Shown here: in pieces, positions 25,745 through 37,482 of the stretch
Numbering within the stretch: position 1 is the stretch's first letter
How the letters are laid out: each line of letters begins with the position of its first letter
Source: Hofstenia miamia
Lineage: Eukaryota > Xenacoelomorpha > Acoela
Reading direction: 5' to 3'
Assembly: GCA_004352715.1 (NCBI GenBank)
Contig: SCFE01000029.1
Coordinates: 1,104,097-1,168,096, forward strand
Length of the DNA: 64,000 nt
Program-made: the position numbers and the translations under genes
The notes under the pieces: generated by a model
Database searches by the model: none
Told to the model about the DNA's origin: nothing
Seen by the model: only the letters and a program-made list of their open reading frames with translations

Positions 25745-26696
25745 CATATTTTCATAAGAAAAATGTTCAATCTTCTTGCTACAATTGAGCGTTTTAGCTA
25801 AAAAACAAATCCAGTGCCGGCCTATCTATAATATTTAAGATGATCAAGAAGAAAATGTATTATGTTTGTTTGCCAAATTTAGTAATTCTAAAAAACTCTG
25901 GCATTAAGATAGCCACAAATTTGTAAAATCTCCATACTAACTGTGCCCAAATATTATTTATTTTGGTTCCAATGCAAAGAATAAACAATTTTTATAGTTT
26001 AAAAAATTCCATATTTAATTTTTTACATGAAATCTGTTCCACAGAGCATTAGAAAGTGCTAAATTAGTGAACACAAATTCTTTCTGTAAGCAAGCTATGG
26101 TATCAAGGCTTTTCATATGTTTAGTAATATTGATGAAAATAGTAGTTTTTGTAAAAATTGTGAAGTTTCACATCTTTACAAATAAACAACCCAAGCATTT
26201 CTTACAATTTCTGATGGTTTACATGAAAAATTTTAAACACTTATAACTCACTAAATATTAAATATTTCTCAAATCTGAAAATAGTCCTCCTTCATTTTCA
26301 TCGTCAATTCTTGTGGCGACTTCTGACTTTGCGCATGGCGTGTCCGAACGAGACTTGGATGATCTATTGACAGAGCGCAAAATAGTTGAGGTGTGTTGTT
26401 GCTGGATTTCAGACAGCTATTATCATCTGAACAATAGTATGGGAACATTTTAATGTACTTCAAGGAGACAAAATATTTTTCAAAAATTTCTAAACAGACT
26501 GTGAAAAAACTGTTTGTGACTTTAAAGGTAAAACATGTTGTTTGGTATTAAGAAGCTAATGTCAAATGATTGGTTTACGCAATAGTTGCAGGATTATTAA
26601 AAGGAATGCTGTTTAGAAAGTTCAATACATGCTCTACAACAAAGCGAAATAGATTGAGAAGGCCATGAACTTCTATAACACTAACTGCACTGGAAC

Positions 26697-26834
26697 AAAT
26701 GAATAAATAGCAGCAACGTTTGGCCGAATTCACTCAATCATTTATTAATTCCGCTCTATTATTAGTGTATTGAAGAACGGAATTAATAAATGACAGTGAA
26801 ATCGGCCAAATGTTGCTGTTATTTATTCATTTGG
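26697..26834. repeat. Inverted repeat (fold-back), arms about 56 bp
   Basis: Left arm 26697-26753 ('aaatgaataaatagcagcaa' onward) pairs with 26778-26832, with a 24-bp loop. Only a few mismatches separate the arms. It could be a small fold-back MITE. No target duplication was recognised. Confidence 0.8.
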
Positions 26835-26839
26835 AAAGC

Positions 26840-27649
26840 TCACACAATTGTGAAATGATGCTTTAGAGATATAATCGTAATTAAGCTATCTCTTTTTAAA
26901 TATTCAAAATCTTTAATGAAAACAATGAAGAATCTAAGGTGGTATTTGGGGGAGTAGGCAATGCATTCTCTCAAAAAATTATTATTCCTACAAATTAACA
27001 GCTAATATGAGACTAAAATTTGTTTAGTGATAAGCATTTCCAAAGAAAATGTATACATGATGACATTCAACATGCACTAATGGTTCACAGCAACATCCAC
27101 AGCTGATATAAGGCTGCATTCACTTGGGAATGAAAAGGTATGAGAGCAGGTAAAGCAGACAAGAGTTTTGGTTTCAGTGTCTGTGTAATAAGAATTTCCG
27201 TTAGGTAGACAGTAGGGCAAATTAAGGTGACTGTTAGCTTGAATCACTATGTAAGCATATGCAGTACTAACAACGTTGAGATCTATGTATTCACCTCCAA
27301 AGGCCAACTATGCAATGCACCTATGCCTCTAAAATATTCATGATATGATCAAAATAAAAAATGCAAAAATATTTATTGAATGCATACAAGAACAGCATTT
27401 GAAATAGGTTTTCAACAATTAGTGCTTTTGCTTGTCTGCCAAAATTTGTTTATATAACAAAGATAACTTTTCCAAATCTGCTGATGCTGTTGGACAGAAT
27501 TCATGAAACAGTTATTTCTCATATTTTGACAGATTTCGCAAATACATGAATGTAGGCTCTGAAGATTATGGTCTTCTTTAAGCATATTCAGTTTAACAGT
27601 TTAACCTTTATGTTGGTAATTAAATGAATTATTTGCAAAAAATAGCTGT
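26840..27649. other. No gene assigned; one Cys-containing ORF
   Basis: A minus-strand ORF at 27077-27307 (76 codons) contains a TLVCFTCSHTFSFPSEC stretch but no family I recognise. It lies just downstream, on the same strand, of the hAT fragment at 27650-28060 and may be part of it. Confidence 0.3.
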
Positions 27650-28060
27650 CACTGTTTTACTACATAAAATATGTCGTTGTTGGAGGTCTTTTGAAAGAGG
27701 CAAAGCCATTTTATAGTGAGAAACTATGCGAGAAAGTTCGAGCTTGATTTCAGGATTTGCAAACATTCATTTTACACGGTGTATATGTGTTGGTTTCAAT
27801 GGCTTTCATAAACATCAATGACCTCTGTCTGCTTATCAGAAAATCTTTTTTACTTCACTGATTTCTCACACACTCTGTGAAATGTATGAGCTACACATGG
27901 AAAATGTAGTAGTTTTGGCATAGAGATTTGAAAAAAGCTAACTGCCTTTTTCATGCATGGAACTGTGTCTGTTATGCAAGCAAAAATTGATTGTGGTAAC
28001 TGGAAAAGCGTTCAATGGAATCTAAAAAATTTTCAATTCTGCTTGTTAAAGTGGTAATTG
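27650..28060 (-). mobile_element. hAT-like (DUF659-type) transposase fragment
   Basis: The minus strand reads CITDTVPCMKKAVSFFQ and SMPKLLHFPCVAHTFHRVCE. This matches the TDAAxYMxKAxxxLKxLxP...CxAHxLHRVxE block typical of DUF659/hAT transposases. Stops interrupt it further along. It abuts a (TA)n array at 28107. Confidence 0.55.
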
Positions 28061-28104
28061 ATTACAATTATTGATACATGAGCTGATGCTTTCCAGTTGG
28101 AATA

Positions 28105-28141
<37 letters not shown>

Positions 28142-28244
28142 TCGTTTAAACTGAGATTTCCACAACTTTTTTCATTGTAATTGTCAAAGTTATATCTGAT
28201 TCCATTCTAAGTTACTATTCGTAAATTTCTTAAAATATTCGACA

Positions 28245-28637
28245 GTGCATGCTGATCAGGTAACAATACCAACCAAATATCGTTGGTCAGGTCGAAAAAC
28301 CCTATTTGTTTCCTTCATTTTTTTAAAAAATTTAGTTTATATATATATAGGCGTGGATTCCGCCTTTGGTCAAAGGAGAGGTTGCCTACATCTCATAAAA
28401 GTAAGAAGAATATCAAAAAATTTATTCATCAAAAATCTCAGATTATGCTAAACATTTCTTAAGCTAACTGAACAGAACGGTTCAATATATAATTTGAATT
28501 TCATTTCTTAGTTTTCCCAGCGAACTGAGATTAGAGGCAATCCAGCAAGCCTAATTTGGTCCACAGCTGATTCCAATGAGGTTTTTTAGTAATCGCAGAG
28601 CAGAAAATCACCTCTATGGGGAAGAGTACACATCCTG
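28245..28637 (+). other. Possible exon-like segments up to a single-N join
   Basis: Two short stretches have acceptor- and donor-like edges: 28350-28400 (after 'tatatatatag', before 'gtaagaag') and about 28520-28580 (after 'ttttcccag', encoding RTEIRGNPASLIWSTADSNE). I cannot link them to a gene family. A single N at 28638 breaks continuity. Confidence 0.25.
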
Positions 28638-28666
28638 NTATATATATGTATAAATATACATATATG

Positions 28667-28702
<36 letters not shown>

Positions 28703-28869
28703 CAAATGAAGTTGGAAATCTCTGAAATCTTTAATTAATATCAAGTATATAGTCAAGTTTTTACTGAAGCCATTAAAAATTTCTTAACATATTTCAGGAA
28801 TTTAATAAAAATATAATATGTGATTTCCAACCCTTTTAAAAATGATAAATTCACAATGTGTTTCTTGGT

Positions 28870-29203
28870 TTATTAAAAGAAATCCGATATTCAAATGAAG
28901 GAAATTACACAATTAAATGTGGGTACCCAACCAATATACAGGATATAAGTGAACTTAAAGAAATAATCAATGCCGCTGCAGAGACAATTGATGAAGAAAT
29001 GCTAAAAAGAACGTGGAGGAAATTCAATAATGTTTAGATAAACTAGGTGTTATAAATGAAGCCCTTATAGATATTTGTTAATGCTTTAATAAGAACTTGG
29101 CTACACAGTATACTTGATATTACACAAATATTTGACAGTTCCAAGTTTAGTTTTTTATTAAAAATGTATTTAAGTTTTTAAAGACTTTGTGAGCACCCTG
29201 TAT
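28870..29203 (+). mobile_element. Tc1/mariner transposase C-terminus with 3' terminal repeat
   Basis: The plus strand reads CGYPTNIQDISELKEIINAA then ETIDEEMLKRTWRKF. This is the ELKxxIxxAxxxIxxExLxxxWxxF tail of IS630-Tc1-mariner transposases. The 3' end 'actttgtgagcaccctgTA' reads from outside as TACAGGGTGCTCACAAAG, a typical terminal repeat next to TA. The 5' part is missing, perhaps because of the N at 28638. Confidence 0.6.
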
Positions 29204-29213
29204 ATATATACAT

Positions 29214-29260
<47 letters not shown>

Positions 29261-29330
29261 TATGTACATATATAAATATATACATATATACATATATATA
29301 CATATTTATACATATATATATATAACAAGT
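29203..29330. repeat. (TA)n / TACATA microsatellite
   Basis: TA array with regular 'tacata' and 'tgtaca' interruptions. Confidence 0.95.
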
Positions 29331-29360
29331 AAACTTGCTTGATTACTCTTGTTTTTATAT

Positions 29361-29857
29361 TGGCGCCCAACGTTGATTGAATATTCAATGGCCCTACCAA
29401 TATTAAGTACATCTAGCCGTTTGGTTCATGGCAAATGAATTTTAAGACAGGGGAAGAAGAAAAAGATTTTGGTAAGGATATGCAGTTGAGTTGTACCAAA
29501 TGCAATAGAAGATCAATATTCAATGGAATTAAGCATAAATTGAAATCACGAACCACAACTTTGAAAATTGCACTAAATGCTATTGAAGATGAATAGAATC
29601 ATTTTACTAGGCCTTCAAATCCTTCTGCTGAATGGAGTAATATATGTTTAAATCAATCATTGGAAGCTGCTGAAATTCAAAGAGAATTGGGGAAATTATC
29701 TGGTTATCTAAAGGTAAGTGATGGTGCTATCAAATTTCGTGTATTAGACGCCTTATCAGAAACTCTAAGAAATTCAGTTATTGTTTGGAGTGCGGCTAAT
29801 GCAGAGGCTACATCTTTGGAAATGGCTCAAGGAATCATAGAAGGGAGATTGCAGTAG
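29361..29857 (+). mobile_element. LTR retrotransposon remnant: tRNA-Lys-type primer site and gag-like ORF
   Basis: TGGCGCCCAACGT at 29361-29373 has the form of a primer-binding site complementary to a tRNA-Lys 3' end. About 300 bp downstream an ORF (29660-29857) reads AAEIQRELGKLSGYLKVSDG and continues with a helical, acidic/basic stretch that fits a gag core, ending at a stop. No protease, reverse transcriptase or second LTR was found nearby. The LTR itself may lie in the TA-rich stretch just upstream. The gag call is inference. Confidence 0.45.
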
Positions 29858-31000
29858 ATTTATGTGACATAAATCCATGCTGAGATTTTGAAATCAGTGG
29901 ACAAAATATAGAATAAATATAACTCTTTCAAGGGTAAGAATTGGGTGAGAAAGAATTGATATTGGCCAATACGATTTGCAGTGTTGTTAGAGAAAATTTT
30001 TGAAAATAGTAACAACTAAGGCAAATTTCCCAATTTTAGGGAATTTAGATTTTAGGAAGAAAGAGCAAGTGAAAACACAATGATTTAATAAGAGAATGGG
30101 GCATCTGATCACATGGGAGAGATGAGACTTCAGAGAAAAGATTTTAAAGATCGTATTTGGAGAGAAATAATTACAGATGAATTCAGATAAGAGTAAAGAT
30201 TCTGAATTTGTAGAACCTGAAGTATTGAAAAGCCATTAGGAAAAAATAGAGTAAAAACATTTTTAAAGAGGTTAGAAATTCTTCAGGGTCAATGAGCAAC
30301 TTTGCCATTAAGCTCAAGGGTAACAAGGAGAGATTTATTTTATCAGTTTTTTTGAAATATTGAGAGAAGTATTAGAAGAAAACAACTGAAGAAAAGAAAC
30401 TTTATAAAGTTCATTTTAGTCAGATAATTCAGATGATATGTATGTGAGATACTTGAGACACTTCTGTAAGTATGGCTTGCTAGAAGGGTGAATGGAAAGG
30501 AACCTGAGTTTCTTTTTAATATAAATGGAAAGGGAAGATTGAAAAAAGGTAGATTTGATGATGCCAACTTTTGAGTGGAATAAAAAGAGAACATCCTTGA
30601 GAGATAAGTGTGCAAATAGATTGAGCCAAATCATGTATAGAATAAAGAGATAGAAGATCAAGAAATGATGAATTGATGAAATGATTAAAAGAGTTATAAG
30701 CACCTGGTGAATGAGAAAAATTTGCCGGGGTTGACTAGTAAAGTTATAAAACAGAGAGGAGGTGTTAATGAAAAAAAATTATGTTCAGTAGGGATCAGAG
30801 TTGAATTAATAGAGCAGACTGATACATCAGATAAGTTGGAAAAAACAAGATACAGAGTATTACAATATGCATGAGTTGGGAATAGAGATGGAATCCAGAT
30901 TGTGAAATGAAAATAAACCAGATATTTTGACTGTTGGATACTGGATAATTTACTGGACATCAGATAATGTACAGTACAGGTATTGTTCAATTATTACTGT
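29858..31000 (+). other. Purine-rich plus strand, probably degraded retroelement
   Basis: The plus strand is strongly A+G-rich (agagagaaga, aaagagagg), so hydrophobic ORFs appear on the minus strand (30343-30990). I read those as shadows. Fragments such as WNKKRTSLRDKCANRLSQ on the plus strand look like decayed coding sequence continuing from the gag-like ORF. Confidence 0.35.
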
Positions 31001-32080
31001 AGAGCAACCTCATTTTTCAATTAATTTCTACCTCTTGTGAATGAAAATATATATTTTTTAGCAATGCAAACATTAAGTGTCTGAAGTGAATGAATATTCA
31101 GAATGCATGGAAATGGATTGTCAAGTCAATGAAATAGACTACATCCTGATATGACCGAAAAACATGTTTTGCTACATGAAAACTTGCATATCATTGAAAA
31201 ATAGTTTTTCCTCGAAAATTTAAATTTTAGCTGAAGTTTTGTCTCAAAATTTAGCAACAATTTTGCACATATACTATTAGATAAAAACTGGTAAGCAAAT
31301 TCAACTTACCAGATATTCAGATCTGGCTGTGTAATTGCTGATTTTACTGGATACTACATTCCGGTACAGCCCTAGTTGGAAATGTGACAAGCTGATAGAG
31401 ATTGATATTAGAGAAAAAATCAATGATTTGGAGTTCATAGGGATCAGAGCAAGGCAGAGCATTCCAGTCAGGACTTATGTCCTATAATAAATAAATAAAT
31501 GATTTGTAAATAACGGACTTTTTGCAATTTTTCTTACTTGTAATATGTTTTTTTTCTCTCTCTTTCTCTCTCTTCAAATCATAAGAACTACTTATATTAT
31601 TTAGCAAAAACATTTGAGTTGCAATAAAGTGGGAAAAAGTAAGTTTGAATTTATTTAATGATTCAACTTTGTAATAAATTAATTGTATTATTTAATGATA
31701 ACCAACAATAACTAGTAATAATTGCTCTGAAAATTGCACTAATGCTGTATGTGCACTAAGAATATCAATAACAAAATATTTTTACTTGCTTAGGAAATTA
31801 CATCAATCTAAATTCCAATATTGATCTATTTGATACATCTTCAATACAAAAAGGCAATCAAAAAATTTATTTAAACAACAATTTATTGTTTTATATGCAT
31901 CTAATAATGTCTGTACTCATTTTTTAGCTTGTAATTGTACTATATGCAATTTTAAGAATTTGCTTTATAAGAAACATTGAGTTTTTTTATTTTGTTAAAT
32001 AGTGAAATTTGTTTGCTTAATAGCAATAAAGTCTTTTTGTATTGTATTGTATTATTGAAGTTCAATTTAAATCTGATTCT
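31001..32080. other. No gene seen
   Basis: AT-rich sequence with a CT-rich patch at about 31550-31575. No supported feature. Confidence 0.45.
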
Positions 32081-32089
32081 CTGTTGCTT

Positions 32090-33046
32090 TTGAATAATTG
32101 TGCAATAATTGTGCTACAGCTGCTAAAAAAGAAGCTTTCTTAACAAAATTAATTCAAAACAGCAAAATTTGACAATATTGTTATCTAATTTCAAGATATT
32201 TCAAAAGTCACTAATCAATATATAAACAAAGGGTCAAATCTCTTTTGCAAGGTTTGTATTGATTTGCATCCCAGAAAATATACTGATCAAAATCAAGTTA
32301 AATGCTTGGATACAGAGATAAAATTGCTTAAAACATTTTTGCACAGATCTTGCAGACCCTAATGTTTCTGTTAGTGATCTTCATTGTATTGGAGAATTTG
32401 ACCAGTCACGTGCAAGACCCTCTTAGTTACATTATCTAGGGCATAGGGGTTTCAAAAGACTTTAGCAAGATTCCATCATCTAAAGTCTCTACCCACAAAT
32501 GTGTGTGTTTCTCATGATCTTATGCTTGAGGAAATTGTTACAAGAAATGGCTCACTATAAAATGCCATGTGCTATTGGAAAATGTGCTGCAAGATCAGTG
32601 CCTACAATTAACAACAATGTTTTATATCATAACAATATTACAATCTCAATTTGATTAGATTACATAAAAATAAAATTCGTTATCAGAATTTCTCCACTAT
32701 TCTATGTAATATTCAAAGTTTGTTACTCCTTAGATGCCTTAAGTTTATTAACTTTCTGCAAATGTATCTACCATATGTAGTTTGTATTTGTGAAACTTGG
32801 CTTAGCAAACATGTTTTAAATCATCATAGTTTCTGAGCTCTTATAGAATTGTATGGTGCACAGGGAGGAGTTTTATGTGCTGTGAAATCAACATTAATCC
32901 AATTTAAATCTATTAATGTGGCCATTACTACAAATGTTACCTGTGCAATCATCATTCAGGATTTAGCTTCTGATTACATCTATCTTTATACATTTAACAT
33001 CAACACTGACCAAAGGAGAACTCTGCCTTTTAGTACAGTGGCTTAA
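32090..33046 (+). mobile_element. LINE fragment: ORF1-like region and AP-endonuclease N-terminus
   Basis: Around 32370-32420 the plus strand reads VSDLHCIGEFDQSRARP, like the DxxRxGxxxxxxxRP motif of LINE ORF1 proteins. Further on come CNIQSLLLLRCLKFINFLQ and VVCICETWLSKHVLNHHSF (32700-32835), then a shifted frame to 33046. The N-x-Q-S-L and CETWL motifs are those of the apurinic endonuclease domain of non-LTR retrotransposons. No reverse transcriptase follows, so the copy is cut at its 3' side and interrupted by a stop. Confidence 0.65.
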
Positions 33047-33538
33047 TTTTTGATCAAATAAAAATTATATCTGAAATAATATTGTTCAGAAAGAAAACGT
33101 GAAAGAACTCATCCAAGCTTTTCTATTAGGTCTATTATTTTTGCAGTGTACCAAATTTTGAGATCCCAATTTTCTAAGACATTGTGAAACTCCATTTATT
33201 GAAAAATAAATATATGCACATGTGTGGCTCTTTACCAGATCCCAATTGGTGCAAGCCCATGTGCCATAACGACACTGGCTAGATCTTGAAATAAAATTTT
33301 AGGCTAAAGTGAAAAAAATTTAAAATGTATGCCCAGCAATAAAAAATTTTGACACCAGCTTTTTATAATTAGCTACCATGATTTCATTAATTAATTTAGG
33401 ATCACACTTGCTTCCAATCAATTGTGTTGATTGGGGGAAGCGAGTGAATTGAAGTGATTAGTCAAGTTCATCATCAAAATCAGCAATCAATAGTGTATGA
33501 ATACTTGCTCTGTTGGATAAATTCATTCAAAAATATTC

Positions 33539-33901
33539 ATGTCAGTAAGCGATTGCTACACTTCTTCAGACCTTTACATATCACCTGCTAACACTGAGAA
33601 ATCAAGAAACTTAGTGAAGACGAAATTCAAGGCATTCATGTGCCCAAAATATGTTAAGTTGGGCATCTGTTTCTTGGGTAATCAATGCCGTTTTGCACAT
33701 GCTCGCGATGATCTAGAAACACCATTAACACGAAAATCTTTCAAACCAAGAAAATGTGAAAAATTTCACAGAGAAGGATTCTGTAATTTAGGGTATAGAT
33801 GCGCCAATCTGCATCGACTCTCAAACGAAGAGATCATTTTGCTTCAAGAATGGGAATTGTTAATTGCAGAAGAAGAACGAATTCAAAACCGAGAAGTTTA
33901 G
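33539..33901 (+). CDS. Tristetraprolin-like tandem CCCH zinc-finger protein
   Basis: A 120-residue intact ORF. Two CCCH fingers of the form C-x8-C-x5-C-x3-H are visible: C35, C44, C50, H54 and C73, C82, C88, H92, separated by exactly 18 residues as in the TTP/TIS11 (ZFP36) family and its nematode relatives. Lead-in sequences TKFKAFM and KPRK occupy the places of the family's (R/K)YKTEL. The N-terminus is Ser/Thr-rich and the C-terminus is an acidic helix (EEIILLQEWELLIAEEER). By family knowledge it would bind AU-rich RNA 3' regions and promote decay or translational control; that is inference. ATG at 33539 is the first in frame, a stop is at 33899, and an AATAAA lies near 34182. The absence of introns means either a genuine single-exon gene or a retrocopy; the frame shows no damage. 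Confidence 0.8.
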   Translation: MSVSDCYTSSDLYISPANTEKSRNLVKTKFKAFMCPKYVKLGICFLGNQCRFAHARDDLETPLTRKSFKPRKCEKFHREGFCNLGYRCANLHRLSNEEIILLQEWELLIAEEERIQNREV

Positions 33902-34269
33902 GAAAATAATTTAATTCTTTTGGATGAACTTTAGCAGTTTTGTAAATAATAATGTAGTACAGACATCACAGACAACTCAAATAACAAAATTCCTGAAATT
34001 TTTATTTTTCTCTCAAATTACGCATGCATATGAATACTTGCTAGCGTAAATTTGCCAAAAATGAGATCTAAATTTTTTTGTTCCCTTCAAATGATTTGCC
34101 TTACATCAGAAAACAAACATACCGGGAGGTCAACATTTTCTATGTCTATTTAATCATTTGAGTCAAGCAAATTTATTGCTAAAATAAACAAACAAACAAA
34201 TACTACAAACTACTATACATGTATATTTATAAAATTTAAAATATGCACACTATATATATATATATATAT

Positions 34270-35063
34270 NNNNNNNNNNNNNNNNNNNNNNNNNNNNNNN
34301 NNNNNNNNNNNNNNNNNNNNNNNNNNNNNNNNNNNNNNNNNNNNNNNNNNNNNNNNNNNNNNNNNNNNNNNNNNNNNNNNNNNNNNNNNNNNNNNNNNNN
34401 NNNNNNNNNNNNNNNNNNNNNNNNNNNNNNNNNNNNNNNNNNNNNNNNNNNNNNNNNNNNNNNNNNNNNNNNNNNNNNNNNNNNNNNNNNNNNNNNNNNN
34501 NNNNNNNNNNNNNNNNNNNNNNNNNNNNNNNNNNNNNNNNNNNNNNNNNNNNNNNNNNNNNNNNNNNNNNNNNNNNNNNNNNNNNNNNNNNNNNNNNNNN
34601 NNNNNNNNNNNNNNNNNNNNNNNNNNNNNNNNNNNNNNNNNNNNNNNNNNNNNNNNNNNNNNNNNNNNNNNNNNNNNNNNNNNNNNNNNNNNNNNNNNNN
34701 NNNNNNNNNNNNNNNNNNNNNNNNNNNNNNNNNNNNNNNNNNNNNNNNNNNNNNNNNNNNNNNNNNNNNNNNNNNNNNNNNNNNNNNNNNNNNNNNNNNN
34801 NNNNNNNNNNNNNNNNNNNNNNNNNNNNNNNNNNNNNNNNNNNNNNNNNNNNNNNNNNNNNNNNNNNNNNNNNNNNNNNNNNNNNNNNNNNNNNNNNNNN
34901 NNNNNNNNNNNNNNNNNNNNNNNNNNNNNNNNNNNNNNNNNNNNNNNNNNNNNNNNNNNNNNNNNNNNNNNNNNNNNNNNNNNNNNNNNNNNNNNNNNNN
35001 NNNNNNNNNNNNNNNNNNNNNNNNNNNNNNNNNNNNNNNNNNNNNNNNNNNNNNNNNNNNNNN
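34270..35063. other. Assembly gap (794 N) in a TA array
   Basis: The flanks are (TA)n on both sides. ORFs spanning it are artefacts. Confidence 0.99.
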
Positions 35064-35114
35064 ATATATATATATATATATATATATGTATAAATATACA
35101 TATATGCGGCATAT

Positions 35115-35149
<35 letters not shown>

Positions 35150-35159
35150 GAAAAAATCA

Positions 35160-36150
35160 TATAATAAGTATGCTGATATCAAAATATTTGAAATGTATAT
35201 CTTTCTTCGTACACGTGCTTACGATACGCTGGGTAGCATTATTATATTCTGGTAACACCATTTAGTAAGATCGATAGCACTCACACATTTCCGCAATAAA
35301 TATTAATTTAAGTGTTGGATTGACTGTTTCTCATATTTTTTCTTAGCTTTATGGTTTCGTAACTGATGATTGGTTAGAAGAAGACTTTTTAATAGTTCTG
35401 AGTGAAATTCAATTAAATACTTGAGCGGCTTAATATGAATTCAAATGTTACAATTGTACAAAGGATCAAAGTAGCAAAACAGGTTGGGCATTCTTCTTTG
35501 TGGAGAAGATAGGATGAAGATTGTTTTGGACTTCCTGAATAAAATGATAATTTCTTAAATCGGATTTAAGATTTTGATTTAGACTTATTTACTCAGACAC
35601 TATCGACTTTTTGATGCAAATTCTGTTTTCTAGTCTTTAGGGAATATATAGAATTTCTATGGAGTTTATGGAGGTTTATGATTTTTTTAAAAAAAACATC
35701 GGTTTGTCTTTGCATGCACAAATGGATTATAGTAGTCCCATAGTAAGTAGTAAGTACATATATCATACATTGCTTATGTTTCAGTACAAATAATAATCAA
35801 GTATCATATAGGTACTATATTAAATCATTTCTGTTTATGAATTAATAATCAATAAATGCAACATGGGACTATAAATTACATGGTTGTGTATGGCCTTATT
35901 TGTGTCGGTTGGCCCTAATAAGGCCGATGTGATTACGCTGTGTAGAATGAAAAATGAAGATACTTATATTCAACAAAATGTGCTACAACGGATGTATTCA
36001 AAATATGAGATTCCCAGCCTACAAATGGCAGTTTAACTAGTACTCAGTGTCACAGATTAGATAAGATTGAATTGGTGGCCTTATTTGAGCACTGTACGTT
36101 GTATTGGATTATTGCAAGACTGATTTATCTACCACACCGAAACATAATTA
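35160..36150. other. No gene seen
   Basis: AT-rich sequence with no supported exon. A short GC-richer patch at 35890-35935 ('ggccttatttgtgtcggttg' and a complementary 'aataaggcc') forms a weak dyad. Confidence 0.4.
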
Positions 36151-36166
36151 TTTCATGGAGTCTGTC

Positions 36167-37165
36167 TCAGAAGAATTTCACAGAGTATAAATAAAAGATG
36201 AAATCTACTGATGTATTGACTCCGAAATAGCCAAATAGGTTAACCATAGCCAATTTAATAAGAAATATTGTTGAAATCATTAAAAGTAAGGCTGTAACTT
36301 TTTTTTCATTGCTATCTTTATTGTTTTTTTCTGTTTTTTTGCTATTTCCTCTTTTCCTAAATAATCTGAATGTTTCTAAGAGATGTGACAAAGAAAGGGA
36401 AAATTCCTTGAACGAAGTAATATTCTATTATTGTATAAAGAGTGTAAAATTTCAAATTTGTAAATGCTACGCAGCGATCATTATGGACTCCATAATATAT
36501 AACATTTGCTGCATTGAAAATTACAGTAAGCATAAACAAAAGAAAGTAGGCGAAATTTGCGTATTTTGTGTAAAGAATAGGATATTTTATAGCGAGGCGT
36601 CGTTCAGCAGTCAAAATAACTAATTGACAAATGCAACGGCAGTTATTTGCAATTGTAGTGACCCAAAGAATTATTTTTAATAGCTTTAACACTTCCTGTC
36701 TACATTGCATCTGTTTACATTTTTTAATGTTTATACATGGTTACAAAGTTTAACAAACACATACAATAAGACAAGTAGAAAAAAACTACGGCACTAATCA
36801 TAAATATTAAAAGAAAAAAATAAACAAAAAAGTGTTAAAATAAATACATTTTAAAATTAGTAATTTTGCCACATGTTTAGTTTCTTATTATAACCTAAGA
36901 TATATTGATCAGCTAGTAAATTTTCTTTTAGTAATTTTTTAAGTTTCCTTATAGTTGGAGCCTTCCTTGTTTCCAGTTTCAATTTGTTCCATATGCGAAA
37001 GACGTTTGTGATATATGATGAATTCCAGTATTTGCATTTTATTAAGGTGATATTTATTTAGCGAAGTGACCTTTTATTTACATTTATGTATTTTTTAGAA
37101 AACTATTTCCTCGGTTTAAGTCATATATGCATTTAAGTCATGTTGCTGTAGTTTTTCCATGGAGT
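36167..37165 (-). pseudogene. GPCR copy 2, exon 2, broken and split by a LINE
   Basis: Homologous to the exon at 1762-2437 and in the same orientation. The segment starts after an acceptor-like CACTTTAG at about 37166 with GTPWKNYSNM. It is then interrupted by a LINE 3' fragment and resumes at about 36700 with LKIILWVTTIANN, LTAERRLAIKYPILY (TM3 end), TM4, an ECL2 containing HNDRCVAFT, and TM5. A frameshift near 36380 moves to a second frame with TM6 (LLLMISTIFLIKLAM). The stretch between TM6 and TM7, about 28 residues in copy 1, is deleted, leaving VNTSVDFIFYLYSVKFF. In copy 2 TM4 is uninterrupted, which independently shows that the TM4 frameshift of copy 1 is derived. No first exon was found. 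Confidence 0.8.
36720..37140 (-). mobile_element. LINE 3' fragment inserted in GPCR copy 2
   Basis: On the minus strand the tail of a non-LTR reverse transcriptase is readable: YWNSSYITNVFRIWNKL, then TRKAPTIRKLKKLLKENLL and a stop after LNMWQNY at about 36870. An AT-rich 3' region follows down to 36720. The fragment is 5'-truncated, as is usual for target-primed insertions, and lies in the same orientation as the receptor. Confidence 0.75.
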
Positions 37166-37482
37166 ACCCTAAAGTGGTGTTTATTAGTATTATGCATTCA
37201 ACTAAACTACAAATACAAGCAAAATCCCAATTAAAAAAAGAATATACAAATTTAAAATTTGAAAAATCTCAGTATGCCAAACCTTTGATGTAGCTTAGTC
37301 TAGCCAGTGTGTGCAAACCTCTTAAAAACTTTAGATAAACTTTTGACATTGGATTCAACATCAATTAACTCGAGAAATTTAAGAAATCGCTTTTAAAACA
37401 TAAGTGTAAGTTAACAAATTTCAAGGCAATTGCAAAGTGAACAAATATGCAATGCAGATCAGGAGATAAAGTATGCAATCAA

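Noticed and set aside
30343-30990. Hydrophobic minus-strand ORFs
   Set aside because: They are explained by the purine-rich plus strand; no membrane-protein family fits.
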